DNA of 64,000 bases from Oxalobacteraceae bacterium OTU3CINTB1 (GTDB lineage Bacteria > Pseudomonadota > Gammaproteobacteria > Burkholderiales > Burkholderiaceae_D). Position numbers and translations under genes: made by a program. How positions within the stretch are numbered: the stretch's first letter is position 1; every line of letters starts with the position of its first letter. The stretch covers positions 2,914,001-2,978,000 of the forward strand of contig CP099652.1 of the NCBI GenBank assembly GCA_024123955.1, written 5' to 3'. The notes beneath the pieces were generated by a model. The model had not been told where the DNA came from. It worked only from the letters and a program-made list of their open reading frames with translations, and made no database searches. Shown piece after piece: positions 34,436 to 42,892 of this stretch.

Positions 34436-35383
34436 ATGCGTGCCCTAGACATCCTGACCTGGCATACGCACGGCAGCTATCTCTACTATCTGAGCCAGGC
34501 GCCGCACCGCTTCCACGTCGTGTCGCGGCCGGGCCGTCCGCCAGGTTATGGCGGGCGCTGCGGCGATATGCCCTGGGGCGACAATGTCATCGATCTGCCC
34601 GCCGAGCAAGTGCGCCGGCGGCGCTTCGATTGCATCATCTACCAGGACGACCCGCAGTATTTCCGCGACCAGTACGAGCTGATGACGCCCGAGCAACGCC
34701 ATCTGCCGCGTATCTACATCGAGCACGACACGCCCCGTCCGCATGCGACCGATACCGTGCATCCGATCGACGACCCCGGCTTGCTGCTGGTGCATGTGAC
34801 GCCCTACAACGCGCTGATGTGGGACAGCGGGCGCACACCGTGCACGGTCATCGAGCACGGCGTGAGCGTGCCGTCCGGCATCGCCTATCGCGGCGCCCGC
34901 GAGCGCGGGCTGGTGGTGGTCAACCACTTGGCCCGGCGCGGACGGCGGCTCGGCGCCGACCTGTTCGCCGCCACGCGCGCCCAGGTGCCGCTGGACCTGG
35001 TCGGCATGGGTTCCGACGAGCTCGACGGCCTCGGCGAGGTCGCGCACCGGCAATTGCCGGATTTCATGGCCGACTACCGCTGGTTTTTCCATCCGGCGCG
35101 CTACACCAGCCTCGGGCTGGCGGTGATCGAAGCCATGATGGTCGGCCTGCCGGTGGTCGGACTGGCCACGACGGAGCTGCCGACCGTGATCGAAAACGGC
35201 CGCAGCGGCTTCATCGATACGCGGCCCGAGCGGCTGGTCGACGCCATGCGCGCGCTGCTTTGCGAGCCGGGACTGGCGCGCGAACTGGGCGCGCGCGGCC
35301 GCGCGGTGGCGCTGGAACGCTTTCATATCGACCGTTTTGTCGCCGACTGGAACCGTGCGCTCACGCGCGTGACCGGACTTTAA
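34436..35383 (+). CDS. GT-B glycosyltransferase (GT4-like)
   Basis: 315-residue glycosyltransferase. The C-terminal half carries the GT4-type donor-site pattern: SLGLAVIEAMMVGLPVVG with the E-x7 region, then TELPTVIENGRSGFID. The N-terminal half starts MRALDILTWHTHGSYLYYLS and has IEHGVSVP at the domain boundary. The start is ATG 34436, five bases after CCGGGGGA; upstream in-frame codons read through the end of the exporter gene. The next GT follows after 15 bases. Donor and acceptor unknown. Confidence 0.82.
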   Translation: MRALDILTWHTHGSYLYYLSQAPHRFHVVSRPGRPPGYGGRCGDMPWGDNVIDLPAEQVRRRRFDCIIYQDDPQYFRDQYELMTPEQRHLPRIYIEHDTPRPHATDTVHPIDDPGLLLVHVTPYNALMWDSGRTPCTVIEHGVSVPSGIAYRGARERGLVVVNHLARRGRRLGADLFAATRAQVPLDLVGMGSDELDGLGEVAHRQLPDFMADYRWFFHPARYTSLGLAVIEAMMVGLPVVGLATTELPTVIENGRSGFIDTRPERLVDAMRALLCEPGLARELGARGRAVALERFHIDRFVADWNRALTRVTGL

Positions 35384-35398
35384 TCAGGAGCCCTTGCC

Positions 35399-36748
35399 AT
35401 GCTGAAAATAGCCCTCATCAGTGATCACGCCTCGCCGCTGGCCGCGCCGGGAAGCATCGACTGCGGCGGCCAGAACGTCTATGTCGCGCACCTGGCCTGC
35501 CAGTTGGCGCGCCTCGGCTGCGCGGTCGACATCTTCACGCGGCGCGATAGTCCGGGCCAGGCCCTGCTGACGCACTGGCAGCGCAATGTGCGCGTGATCC
35601 ATGTGCCGGCCGGCCCCGCCAGCTTTGTCGGCAAGGAAGAGATGCTGCCGCACATGGCCGAGTTTGCGCGCTTCGTGTCCGGTTTCGCGCGCGACCAGCG
35701 GCCCCGCTACGACATTGTGCACGCCAATTTCTTCATGTCCGGGCAGGTGGCGCGCGAGTTGCGGCGCGCGCTGGGCATCCCGTACGTGGTCACGTTCCAC
35801 GCGCTCGGCATGGTCAGGCGCATGGCGCAGCGCGGCGCCGACGGCTTTCCCGACGAGCGGGTGGCGATCGAGCGCGTGCTGATGGGCGACGCCGATCGCG
35901 TCATCGCCGAATGCCGGCAAGACTTGCAGGACATGGTGCGCCTGTATGGCGCTCGGCGCGCCAACATCGACATCGTGCCGTGCGGCTTCGATCCGCTGAC
36001 CTTGTGGCCGGTGCGCGAGAGGGCGCGCGCCCGGCTGGGACTGGCGGAGGACGAGTTCGTCGTGCTGCAGCTGGGCCGCATGGTGCCGCGCAAGGGCATC
36101 GACACGGTCATCGAAGGCGTCGCCGAGCTGGCCGCGCGCCATGGCGTGCGGGCCCGCCTGCTGGTGGTCGGCGGCGCGGCGGCGCCAGGCGGCGGGCACG
36201 AAACCGCCGAACTGCGCGCGCTGATGGCGCTCACCGGGCGGCTCGGCCTGGGGCAACAAGTCACCTTCACCGGGCCGAAGGCGCCGGCCGAGCTGCGCTA
36301 CTGGTACAGCGCGGCCGACGTGTTCGTTACGACGCCCTGGTATGAGCCGTTCGGCATCACGCCGGTGGAGGCGATGGCTTGCGCCACGCCGGTCATCGGC
36401 GCGGCGGTGGGGGGGATCAAAAGCACCGTCGTCGACGGCCGCACCGGCTATCTGATCGCGCCGCGCGACCCGGTTCAGCTGGCCGCGCGGCTGCACCGGC
36501 TGTATGCCGATCCGGACCACGCGCGCAAGCTCGGCCGGGCCGGCTGGCGGCGCGCGCATCGTTACTACACATGGCGCGGCGTCGCCCAGCGCATCCTGTC
36601 GGTCTACGAGGGCGTGATCGCGAGACACGTGCGCCAGGCCGGCGGCGCCGGCAAGGCCGACAAGGTCGAGCAGCTCGCCCAGGTTGGGCGGCTGGAAGAA
36701 ACGGCCAGCGCGCCGACGCGGGAATTTACCTTGGGAGGTGCCTCATGA
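35399..36748 (+). CDS. Glycosyltransferase family 4 protein
   Basis: 449-residue GT-B enzyme. The N-terminus has the sucrose-synthase/phosphate-synthase-like glycine loop (GSIDCGGQNVYVAHLACQLA, 18-37); the C-terminal donor region is EPFGITPVEAMACATPVIGA with VGGIKSTVVDGRTGYL. VPCGFDP and LGRMVPRKGIDTVIE mark the nucleotide-binding domain. AGGAGCCC lies before ATG 35399. The stop overlaps the SDR start (ATGA). A predicted UDP- or GDP-sugar donor is family-typical. Confidence 0.9.
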   Translation: MLKIALISDHASPLAAPGSIDCGGQNVYVAHLACQLARLGCAVDIFTRRDSPGQALLTHWQRNVRVIHVPAGPASFVGKEEMLPHMAEFARFVSGFARDQRPRYDIVHANFFMSGQVARELRRALGIPYVVTFHALGMVRRMAQRGADGFPDERVAIERVLMGDADRVIAECRQDLQDMVRLYGARRANIDIVPCGFDPLTLWPVRERARARLGLAEDEFVVLQLGRMVPRKGIDTVIEGVAELAARHGVRARLLVVGGAAAPGGGHETAELRALMALTGRLGLGQQVTFTGPKAPAELRYWYSAADVFVTTPWYEPFGITPVEAMACATPVIGAAVGGIKSTVVDGRTGYLIAPRDPVQLAARLHRLYADPDHARKLGRAGWRRAHRYYTWRGVAQRILSVYEGVIARHVRQAGGAGKADKVEQLAQVGRLEETASAPTREFTLGGAS

Positions 36749-37488
36749 TGCATAGCGATCTCGATAGCAGTCTGGAGGGCAGGGTGGTGCTGGTGACGGG
36801 CGGTGGCAGCGGCCTGGGCGAGGCGCTGTGCCGGTTGCTGGCCGGCGCCCGCGCCTGCGTCACGGTCGCCGATATCGATGGCGGGAAGGCCGGTGCGCTG
36901 GCGCAGGCCTTGCGCGCGAAGGGCCTGCGCGCTGATTCCGCCGGGCTGGATGTCGGCGACGCGGACGCGGCCGAGCGCATTGTCGGGCAAACCGTCGGTG
37001 CCTGGGGGCGGCTCGACGTCTTGATCAACAACGCCGGCACGGATCTGACCTTGCCGATGACGGAGCTGGCGCCGGCGGACTGGCTACGCGTCATCGGAAC
37101 CAATTTCAACGGGCCATTTTTCCTGTCGCGCAGCGCCGCGAGGCACATGATCGGGGCCGGCGGCGGGCATATCATCAACATTGCCTCGACCGCCGCCAAA
37201 CGGGCCTGGCCCAACGCGTCGGCCTACCACGCCAGCAAGTGGGGCTTGCTGGGCTTGTCGCATGCGATGCATGCGGAATTGCGCCCGCACGGCATCAAGG
37301 TCACGGCCGTCATTGCCGGCGGCATGCGCACGCCGTTTCTGCTGGACCGCTTTCCCGATCTCGATCCTGAAACGCTGCAAGACCCGATGAACGTGGCGCG
37401 CGCCGTCAAGGCCGCGCTGCTGCTGCCCGCCGAATCGGTGGTGGCCGAATTGACGGTGCTGCCGCTGCGGGAGACGTCATGGCCGTGA
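36745..37488 (+). CDS. SDR-family oxidoreductase
   Basis: Classical short-chain dehydrogenase, 247 residues, with cofactor motif TGGGSGLGEA (about 18-27), NNAG, catalytic Ser in NIASTAA and Tyr-x3-Lys in SAYHASKWG. Asp in VADID at the end of beta-2 suggests NAD(H) preference. It starts at ATG 36745, overlapping the GT4 stop, with GGGAGGTG upstream, and its own 3' end overlaps the phosphatase start by 10 bases. In this block it probably oxidises or epimerises a sugar or precursor; the substrate is unknown. Confidence 0.87.
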   Translation: MMHSDLDSSLEGRVVLVTGGGSGLGEALCRLLAGARACVTVADIDGGKAGALAQALRAKGLRADSAGLDVGDADAAERIVGQTVGAWGRLDVLINNAGTDLTLPMTELAPADWLRVIGTNFNGPFFLSRSAARHMIGAGGGHIINIASTAAKRAWPNASAYHASKWGLLGLSHAMHAELRPHGIKVTAVIAGGMRTPFLLDRFPDLDPETLQDPMNVARAVKAALLLPAESVVAELTVLPLRETSWP

Positions 37489-38054
37489 GCGCGGCCGGGG
37501 CGGCCGTCTTTCTCGACAAGGACGGCACCTTGATCGACGACGTGCCTTACAACGTCGATCCCGGGCGCATGACGCTGGCGCCCGGCGCGGTCGCGGGTCT
37601 GCGCAGGTTGAGCTGCCTGGGCTACCGTTTGCTGGTGGTCAGCAACCAGCCCGGTGTGGCGCAGGGCCGCTTCGACGCCGGCGCGCTGGAGCCGGTGCGG
37701 CAACGGTTGGCGCAGTTGCTAAGCGAGCAGGGGGTGCGTCTGGAAGGATTTTATTACTGTCCCCACGCCCCTGACGACGGCTGCGCCTGCCGTAAGCCGC
37801 TGCCCGGCATGCTGTTGACGGCCGCCGCCGAGCACCAGGTCGATCTGGCCGCCTCGTGGATGATCGGCGACATCCTCGACGATGTCGAAGCGGGCGCGCG
37901 CGCCGGCTGCCGCACCATCCTGGTCGACAACGGCAACGAAACCTTATGGCTGCGCTCGCCCTTGCGCACGCCAACGTGGATCGCCTCCGACCTGGACGCG
38001 GCCGCGCAGCTGATACAGGCGACCCAGGGAATGTCATGCCTGGCGTCGCTATGA
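37479..38054 (+). CDS. gmhB: HAD-IIIA phosphatase, GmhB-like (heptose 1,7-bisphosphate 7-phosphatase)
   Basis: 191-residue HAD phosphatase. FLDKDGTLID (11-20) holds the catalytic Asp pair, VVSNQPG is motif II, and KPLPGML plus GDILDDVEAG are motifs III and IV. The zinc-binding insert CPHAPDDGCACRKP is the hallmark of GmhB, which removes the 7-phosphate in ADP-heptose synthesis. With three GT9 genes around it, a heptose product is plausible, though no gmhA or hldE is in the window. It overlaps both neighbours, so it is translated within the operon. A histidinol-phosphatase-like role is the main alternative. Confidence 0.85.
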   Translation: MAVSAAGAAVFLDKDGTLIDDVPYNVDPGRMTLAPGAVAGLRRLSCLGYRLLVVSNQPGVAQGRFDAGALEPVRQRLAQLLSEQGVRLEGFYYCPHAPDDGCACRKPLPGMLLTAAAEHQVDLAASWMIGDILDDVEAGARAGCRTILVDNGNETLWLRSPLRTPTWIASDLDAAAQLIQATQGMSCLASL

Positions 38055-39301
38055 GTGCCGTCGCCATGGAGCGGCATGATGCGCGGGCGGGTGGCGCGCG
38101 CGCCTGGGCCGGCGCCACCCGCATCCTGTGCGTGCGTCTCGACAACATGGGCGATGTGCTCATGTGCACCCCCGCGATGCGCGCGCTGGCCCAGGCGCTG
38201 CCGGGACGTCAGCTGACATTGCTGGCATCGCCCGCGGCGGCCGCCGTCACGCCCTTCATTCCCGAGTTGCACGCCGTGCTGACGTTTTCGGCGCCGTGGG
38301 TCAAGGGCCGCCATCCGGCCGATGTCGATGACACGCGGGAGTTCGCGGGCCGTTTGCGCGCGGCCGGTTTCGATGGGGCGGTCATCTTCAGTTCGTTCAG
38401 TCAGAGCGCGCTGCCGGCGGCGTTGCTGTGTTTTCAGGCCGGTATTCCGCTCAGATTGGCGCACTGCCGGGAGAATCCGTATCAATTGCTGACCGACCGG
38501 GTGGCCGACCCCGAGCCGGAACAGGGCATCCGGCATGAGGTGCTGCGGCAGTTGTCCTTGGTCGCAGATATTGGATGCCGCACCGACAACCAGCGCTTGT
38601 CCTTCGCCGTGCGCGAGGCCGACCTGGCGTGGGTGCGGGAGCGGCTGCGTCCGGTGCTGGCCGGCGCCGCGCGGCCATGGGTGCTGATGCATCCCGGCGC
38701 CAGCGCGCCGTCGCGCCGCTATCCGGCCGCGCACTGGGCCGACGTGGTGCGCCGTTTGAACCAGGAGCGAGGATTGCCGGTGGTGCTGAGCGGCGAGGCG
38801 GCAGAGGCGGAGCTGATCGCCGCGATTATCCGCGAGTCCGGCGTGTCCCGGGCCTCGACGCGGGTGGCCGACGCGTCGGCGCACTCGCTGGCGGGCGAGC
38901 TGGATTTGGGGAAGTTGGGCGCGCTCATCGCGCTCGCGCCGGTGTTCGTTTCCAATAACACCGGCCCGGCGCACATCGCGGCCGCGCTCGGAACGCCGGT
39001 GGTCGATTTGTATGCATTGACCAATCCGCAGCACACGCCGTGGCAGGTGGAAAGCCGGGTGCTGTTCCACGACGTGCCCTGCCGCTACTGTTACAAGAGC
39101 GTTTGTCCGCAAGGGCATCACCGATGTCTGGCTGGCGTCGCGCCCGAGAGAGTGGTCTCCGCCATCGACAGCCTGCTGGCTCTTACACCGTCGTCGCCTC
39201 CGCCTGGTAACCGTGCTGCGCCTTGGCCGGCCGCCGACCCAAGCCAAACAACGGCCGCAACACCCCAACCCGCCGCACCGCTTCGAACACCCCGAAGCTG
39301 A
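38036..39301 (+). CDS. Glycosyltransferase family 9 protein
   Basis: GT9 enzyme of 421 residues from ATG 38036 (AGGGA five bases upstream); ATG 38051, which overlaps the phosphatase stop, is an alternative. Motifs: CVRLDNMGDVLMCTPAMRAL, VLMHPGASAPSRRYP, and FVSNNTGPAHIAAALGTPVV. A cysteine group CRYCYKSVCPQGHHRC near the end resembles that of the other GT9 proteins here. The last 40 residues are Pro/Ala-rich and lie antisense over the 3' end of the acyltransferase gene (39183-39301 shared), so that tail is probably dispensable. Last gene of the rightward block. Confidence 0.87.
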   Translation: MPGVAMSAVAMERHDARAGGARAWAGATRILCVRLDNMGDVLMCTPAMRALAQALPGRQLTLLASPAAAAVTPFIPELHAVLTFSAPWVKGRHPADVDDTREFAGRLRAAGFDGAVIFSSFSQSALPAALLCFQAGIPLRLAHCRENPYQLLTDRVADPEPEQGIRHEVLRQLSLVADIGCRTDNQRLSFAVREADLAWVRERLRPVLAGAARPWVLMHPGASAPSRRYPAAHWADVVRRLNQERGLPVVLSGEAAEAELIAAIIRESGVSRASTRVADASAHSLAGELDLGKLGALIALAPVFVSNNTGPAHIAAALGTPVVDLYALTNPQHTPWQVESRVLFHDVPCRYCYKSVCPQGHHRCLAGVAPERVVSAIDSLLALTPSSPPPGNRAAPWPAADPSQTTAATPQPAAPLRTPRS

Positions 39302-40385
39302 TGCAGAACGTCAGTACGACCAGGATCAAACCCTCGGTCACCGGCGCCAGTTTGAGCGGCTTGAAGCTATGCGCCATGGTGACGATCAACGTCTGGTGCA
39401 GAATGTAGACCGGGAACACGGCCTCCGTCAGATACCGACGCTTGGCGCTGTCGAACGACAGGTGCCGATGCCCGAATCCGCAAACGGCCACGATCGGCAC
39501 CCACTGGCACAGGCAATAAACCAGGCGCATCACCGGCTTCCACTGTGCGACGGCCGGCGATGCCGCCTGCGCCTCCGGGATCGAGTAGTAGCAAACGATC
39601 GCCGCCCAACTTGCCAGCCATAAACCCAAACTGGTCCAGCGCAACTGCTCCACGTTCGCCCAGAAGTCGCGCTGCGTCGCCAGCAGTGCGCCCAGCAAGA
39701 ACAGGTAGAAAGATTGCGCATGGTTATACCAGTCGTCGAACAGTCCATGGGTGGTCGGGAAACTATCGGCCAGCGTGAAGCGGGCGATCGCCAACCCGAT
39801 CACCGGCAGGACAATGATCTTCCAGCCCGTCAACAGCCGCCCGAGCGCGTTGGAACAGGCTTGCAGGCGCGGTCCGGCCAGCCAGGCGATGCCACCGATG
39901 AGCATCGTATAAACCCACAGGTAGGCGACAAACCACAGGTGGTTCCAGGTCGGCATGTCGAGGCAGTCGTCGCCACGGCAAAATCCCTTGTAGCTGGTGA
40001 TGTACAAATGCATGAATTCGCCGTAACCGCCTTTGTAGGCCACTTTCTCGACGACTTCGAAATATGCCTGCGGCGGCACGATGACCAGCATGCCAAACAC
40101 CAATGGCACCAGGAGGCGCCAGCTGCGTTGCTTGAGCAGCGTGCCAACGCGGAGCTTTTTCAACATGAAGGCGCTGGCGGCGCCCGAGATCATGAACAGC
40201 AATCCCAGCCGCCATGGCGACGACAGGATCATCAGCGGTTCGATGGCGTGGCTGGTGTCGGGGCTTTTGACATGCCAGTCCCACGTTACGTAATACATGC
40301 CGGTGTGGTAAAGAATGAGCAGGAAAAACGCGAAGATGCGTATCCAGTCGAGGAAGTACAGGCGGTCGTTGTCGGGGTTGTGCAT
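39183..40385 (-). CDS. Acyltransferase family 3 membrane protein
   Basis: Integral membrane O-acyltransferase, 400 residues, with about ten hydrophobic helices. The N-terminus YFLDWIRIFAFFLLILYHTGMYYV (9-32) carries the family Arg and His; SSPWRLGLLFMISGAASAF and NHLWFVAYLWVY follow. This OpgC/MdoC-like layout transfers acetyl or succinyl groups to extracytoplasmic glycans. ATG 40385 is the start; upstream codons are not conserved. It converges with the GT9 gene with a 119-base overlap and might modify the product of that cluster (inference from position only). Confidence 0.85.
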   Translation of the reverse strand: MHNPDNDRLYFLDWIRIFAFFLLILYHTGMYYVTWDWHVKSPDTSHAIEPLMILSSPWRLGLLFMISGAASAFMLKKLRVGTLLKQRSWRLLVPLVFGMLVIVPPQAYFEVVEKVAYKGGYGEFMHLYITSYKGFCRGDDCLDMPTWNHLWFVAYLWVYTMLIGGIAWLAGPRLQACSNALGRLLTGWKIIVLPVIGLAIARFTLADSFPTTHGLFDDWYNHAQSFYLFLLGALLATQRDFWANVEQLRWTSLGLWLASWAAIVCYYSIPEAQAASPAVAQWKPVMRLVYCLCQWVPIVAVCGFGHRHLSFDSAKRRYLTEAVFPVYILHQTLIVTMAHSFKPLKLAPVTEGLILVVLTFCISFGVFEAVRRVGVLRPLFGLGRRPAKAQHGYQAEATTV

Positions 40386-40498
40386 TGCTGGCTCTCGTCG
40401 TAGGGTGCGATGGAGCCAGTCTAGGTACTGCGCCCCGTGCGCGTCCAGCGCGATGGGGCGAAGCGGGATGCCGTTGGGGCGAGCCGGCCGGCGTTGGT

Positions 40499-40999
40499 TT
40501 ATGGACCCGCGTAGGCCTTCTTCAGGCCGGCGATATCGAGCTTTTTCATTTGCAGCAACGCGGTCATGACGCGGTTGCATTTTTCCGGGTCCGGGTCGAT
40601 GACCATGGAGGTCAGTATCGTCGGCACGACTTGCCACGACACGCCGAATTTGTCCGCCAGCCAGCCGCAGGCCTGGGCCTCGGTCGCGCCGCCTTCAGAG
40701 AGCCTGTCCCAGAAGTAGTCGATCTCATCCTGGCTTTCGCAATTGATCTGGAACGATACCGCAGGGGAAAACTGGAACTGCGGGCCGCCGTTCATCAAGG
40801 TGAAGCGCTGGCCGTCCAGTTCCACCGCCACGGTCATGACGGCGCCCGCTTCGTGGCCGTGGTGTTCCTTGCCGACCTCGGGGTAGCGCGAGATTTCGCA
40901 CAGTTTGGCGTTGCGGAAGATGCTGGTGTAGTACTCCGCCGCTTCCTCGGCCTGGTCGTTGAACCAGAGGCATGGGGTGATCTTCTGAAGACTGTGCAT
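40499..40999 (-). CDS. VOC-family protein (PhnB-like)
   Basis: Vicinal-oxygen-chelate/glyoxalase-fold protein, 166 residues, of the PhnB/3-demethylubiquinone-methyltransferase-like group. It shows PCLWFNDQAEEAAEYYTSIF at 9-28, LNGQRF-type strand (ELDGQRFTLMNGGP), and the C-terminal NRVMTALLQMKKLDIAGL. ATG 40999 follows AGGAGCG. Function unknown; members are usually small dioxygenase- or resistance-like enzymes without assigned substrate. No clear operon partner. Confidence 0.85.
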   Translation of the reverse strand: MHSLQKITPCLWFNDQAEEAAEYYTSIFRNAKLCEISRYPEVGKEHHGHEAGAVMTVAVELDGQRFTLMNGGPQFQFSPAVSFQINCESQDEIDYFWDRLSEGGATEAQACGWLADKFGVSWQVVPTILTSMVIDPDPEKCNRVMTALLQMKKLDIAGLKKAYAGP

Positions 41000-41076
41000 G
41001 ACGGCGCTCCTGATCGTTGATGGTGGCCGTTCAAGGCTAGCAGGATGAGGGCCGTTCAGGCGCACGGCTGGGTGGT

Positions 41077-41826
41077 CTAACGGATGCCGCCCGTTTGCAG
41101 GCGCTCCATCAGTTCGGCGCGGTATTGGCGCGAGCAGGGGACGCGGGCGCCGCTGCGCAGTACCAGTTCGCAGTCGCCTTTGTCCAGCGCTTGGACGCTG
41201 CTGATCCAGTCCAGTCGCACCGCCGCGCGGCGGTGGCAGCGCAGGAAGCGCGGACCGAGTTTTTCAATCAGTCCGGCCAGCGTTTGCCGCATCAGCGGAT
41301 CGCCGTCGGCCGTGTGCAGGACGACGTAGTTATCGGCCGTCTCGATCCACTGGATTTGTTCGACCTTCACGATGCGCGTGCCGCCCCGTTCCGGCACCAG
41401 CAACTGGGTGATGGCCGGCAGCGGCTGCGGCGAGGGCGCTGTCGCCAACGTCGGCGTTGCCGGCACCGTGACGCCCAGCCGCTCGCGCACCCTTCGCAAC
41501 GCCCGCTGCAAGCGCTGTTGGTCATAGGGTTTGAGCAGGTAGTCGATGGCGTTGGCGTCGAAGGCGCGGATCGCGTAGTCGTCGTAGGCGGTGACGAAGA
41601 CCACCAGCGGGGCCGGCGATGGCAGCGAGGCGGCGACATCGAGTCCGCTGATCTCCGGCATCTGGATATCGAGCAGCAGCACGTCCGGGGCGAATGCCTG
41701 CAGCATCTCCAGCGCTTCGATGCCGTCGCGCGCCTCTTCGATGGCGCCGATGTCCGGTTCCAGCGCCAGCATGCGGCGCAGCTTGTCGCGCGCGGGACGT
41801 TCGTCGTCGACGATCAGCAGACGCAT
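41077..41826 (-). CDS. LytTR-family response regulator
   Basis: 249-residue response regulator. The receiver domain (1-120) has DDE at 7-9, phosphoacceptor Asp53 (LLLDIQMPE), Thr in VTAYDD and Lys in LLKPYD. A LytTR DNA-binding domain covers about 145-245 (VEQIQWIETADNYVVLH, RCHRRAAVRLDWI). It overlaps the histidine-kinase gene by 13 bases and is the last gene of the antiporter-kinase-regulator operon. Targets are unknown; autoregulation of the operon is the simplest guess. Confidence 0.9.
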   Translation of the reverse strand: MRLLIVDDERPARDKLRRMLALEPDIGAIEEARDGIEALEMLQAFAPDVLLLDIQMPEISGLDVAASLPSPAPLVVFVTAYDDYAIRAFDANAIDYLLKPYDQQRLQRALRRVRERLGVTVPATPTLATAPSPQPLPAITQLLVPERGGTRIVKVEQIQWIETADNYVVLHTADGDPLMRQTLAGLIEKLGPRFLRCHRRAAVRLDWISSVQALDKGDCELVLRSGARVPCSRQYRAELMERLQTGGIR

Positions 41827-42884
41827 GGCAATCGCATTTCCGCCCGCACGCCGGCCGGCGCGAGCTGTATCAGGTTGAACGATGCGCGCTCGCCATACAA
41901 TCCCGCCAGGCGTTCGCGCAGATTGCGCACGCCGATGCCGGATCCGCGTTCGATAGCCACGTCGGCCCCGGACAGCACGCCGGCGTCGTCCTCCAGCCGC
42001 ACCACGATGACATCCTGCTCGCGGCTGACGGCGATGCTGATCGCGGTGTTCTGGCGGCGCCGTTCGACGGTATGCTTGAAGATGTTTTCCAACAGCGGCT
42101 GCATGCTCATGACCGGGACCGGGCAGGCCAGCAGCGAGTCGTCGATGTGCCAGGCGATGTGCACGCGGTCCGCAAAACGCTCGGTCATCAGCGAGGCGTA
42201 GCCGCGCAGCAGGCGCAGCTCCACATCCAGCGGCACCTCGTGCTGCTCGCCCACATCGAGCGTGGCGCGCAGCACGTCGGCCAATTGGATCAGCATCGCG
42301 TCGGCCCGCGCCACGTCGCTGTGCATCAGCGACGAGATGGTGTTGAGGGCATTGAACAGGAAGTGCGGCTGCAGTTGCTGCGTCAGGCGAAGCAGCTGGG
42401 CCTCGCGCAGCGAAGCGTTGACACGCTCGACCCGCAGTTTTTCGTTCAGCATGGCGTGATACGACAGCACGCCGAATGTGATGGTGGCGAAGATAAAGAA
42501 GAACACCGTCATCTTCACATCCTCGTACAGATACACCTGCGGCCACGCGTGGTGTGTGTACGTTTCGCCGGCCAAGCGGTAGACCACGTGCCGGATGCCG
42601 AAGGCGATCGGCACGAAGGCCACCCAGTAGACCGGCAGCCACGCAAGCTGGCGGAAGAACCAGCGCAGGGGGGATGAGATCAGGTGGTCATGGCGGCGTG
42701 TGAAGTAGCGCTGGAGGATGAGCAGCACCGTGCCGGTGAAGGCCGACGAGGTTTCCCACAATATCGGCTTCCACACGCCGTGATCATTCTCGCGCAGGTA
42801 TTCCTGCACGGCGGTGGTGGTCATCAGGAGCCAGAACAGCACCCAGGCGACCGCGATGATGGTTTGTGTGCGTGTGGGTCGCAT
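41814..42884 (-). CDS. LytS-like sensor histidine kinase
   Basis: Membrane histidine kinase, 356 residues. The N-terminal part has about four transmembrane helices (10-150) with no extracellular domain. A coiled stretch leads to the His_kinase domain with the phosphoacceptor in TQQLQPHFLFNALNTIS, and a HATPase domain with MQPLLENIFKHTV and GSGIGVRNLRERL. ATG 42884 lies 8 bases after the antiporter stop. It pairs with the LytTR regulator downstream. The short-loop sensor suggests that it senses the membrane itself or a membrane partner, possibly the antiporter upstream. Confidence 0.9.
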   Translation of the reverse strand: MRPTRTQTIIAVAWVLFWLLMTTTAVQEYLRENDHGVWKPILWETSSAFTGTVLLILQRYFTRRHDHLISSPLRWFFRQLAWLPVYWVAFVPIAFGIRHVVYRLAGETYTHHAWPQVYLYEDVKMTVFFFIFATITFGVLSYHAMLNEKLRVERVNASLREAQLLRLTQQLQPHFLFNALNTISSLMHSDVARADAMLIQLADVLRATLDVGEQHEVPLDVELRLLRGYASLMTERFADRVHIAWHIDDSLLACPVPVMSMQPLLENIFKHTVERRRQNTAISIAVSREQDVIVVRLEDDAGVLSGADVAIERGSGIGVRNLRERLAGLYGERASFNLIQLAPAGVRAEMRLPCVC

Positions 42885-42892
42885 GGCGGGTC

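Noticed and set aside
25171..39301. Cluster as a classical O-antigen/capsule or nodulation locus
   Set aside because: No Wzx, Wzy, Wzz, polymerase, NodABC or undecaprenyl-phosphate sugar transferase gene is present.
40431..40460. CGCCCC/GGGGCG stem as a terminator of the VOC gene
   Set aside because: There is no T-run on the relevant strand, and such short GC arms are frequent by chance here.
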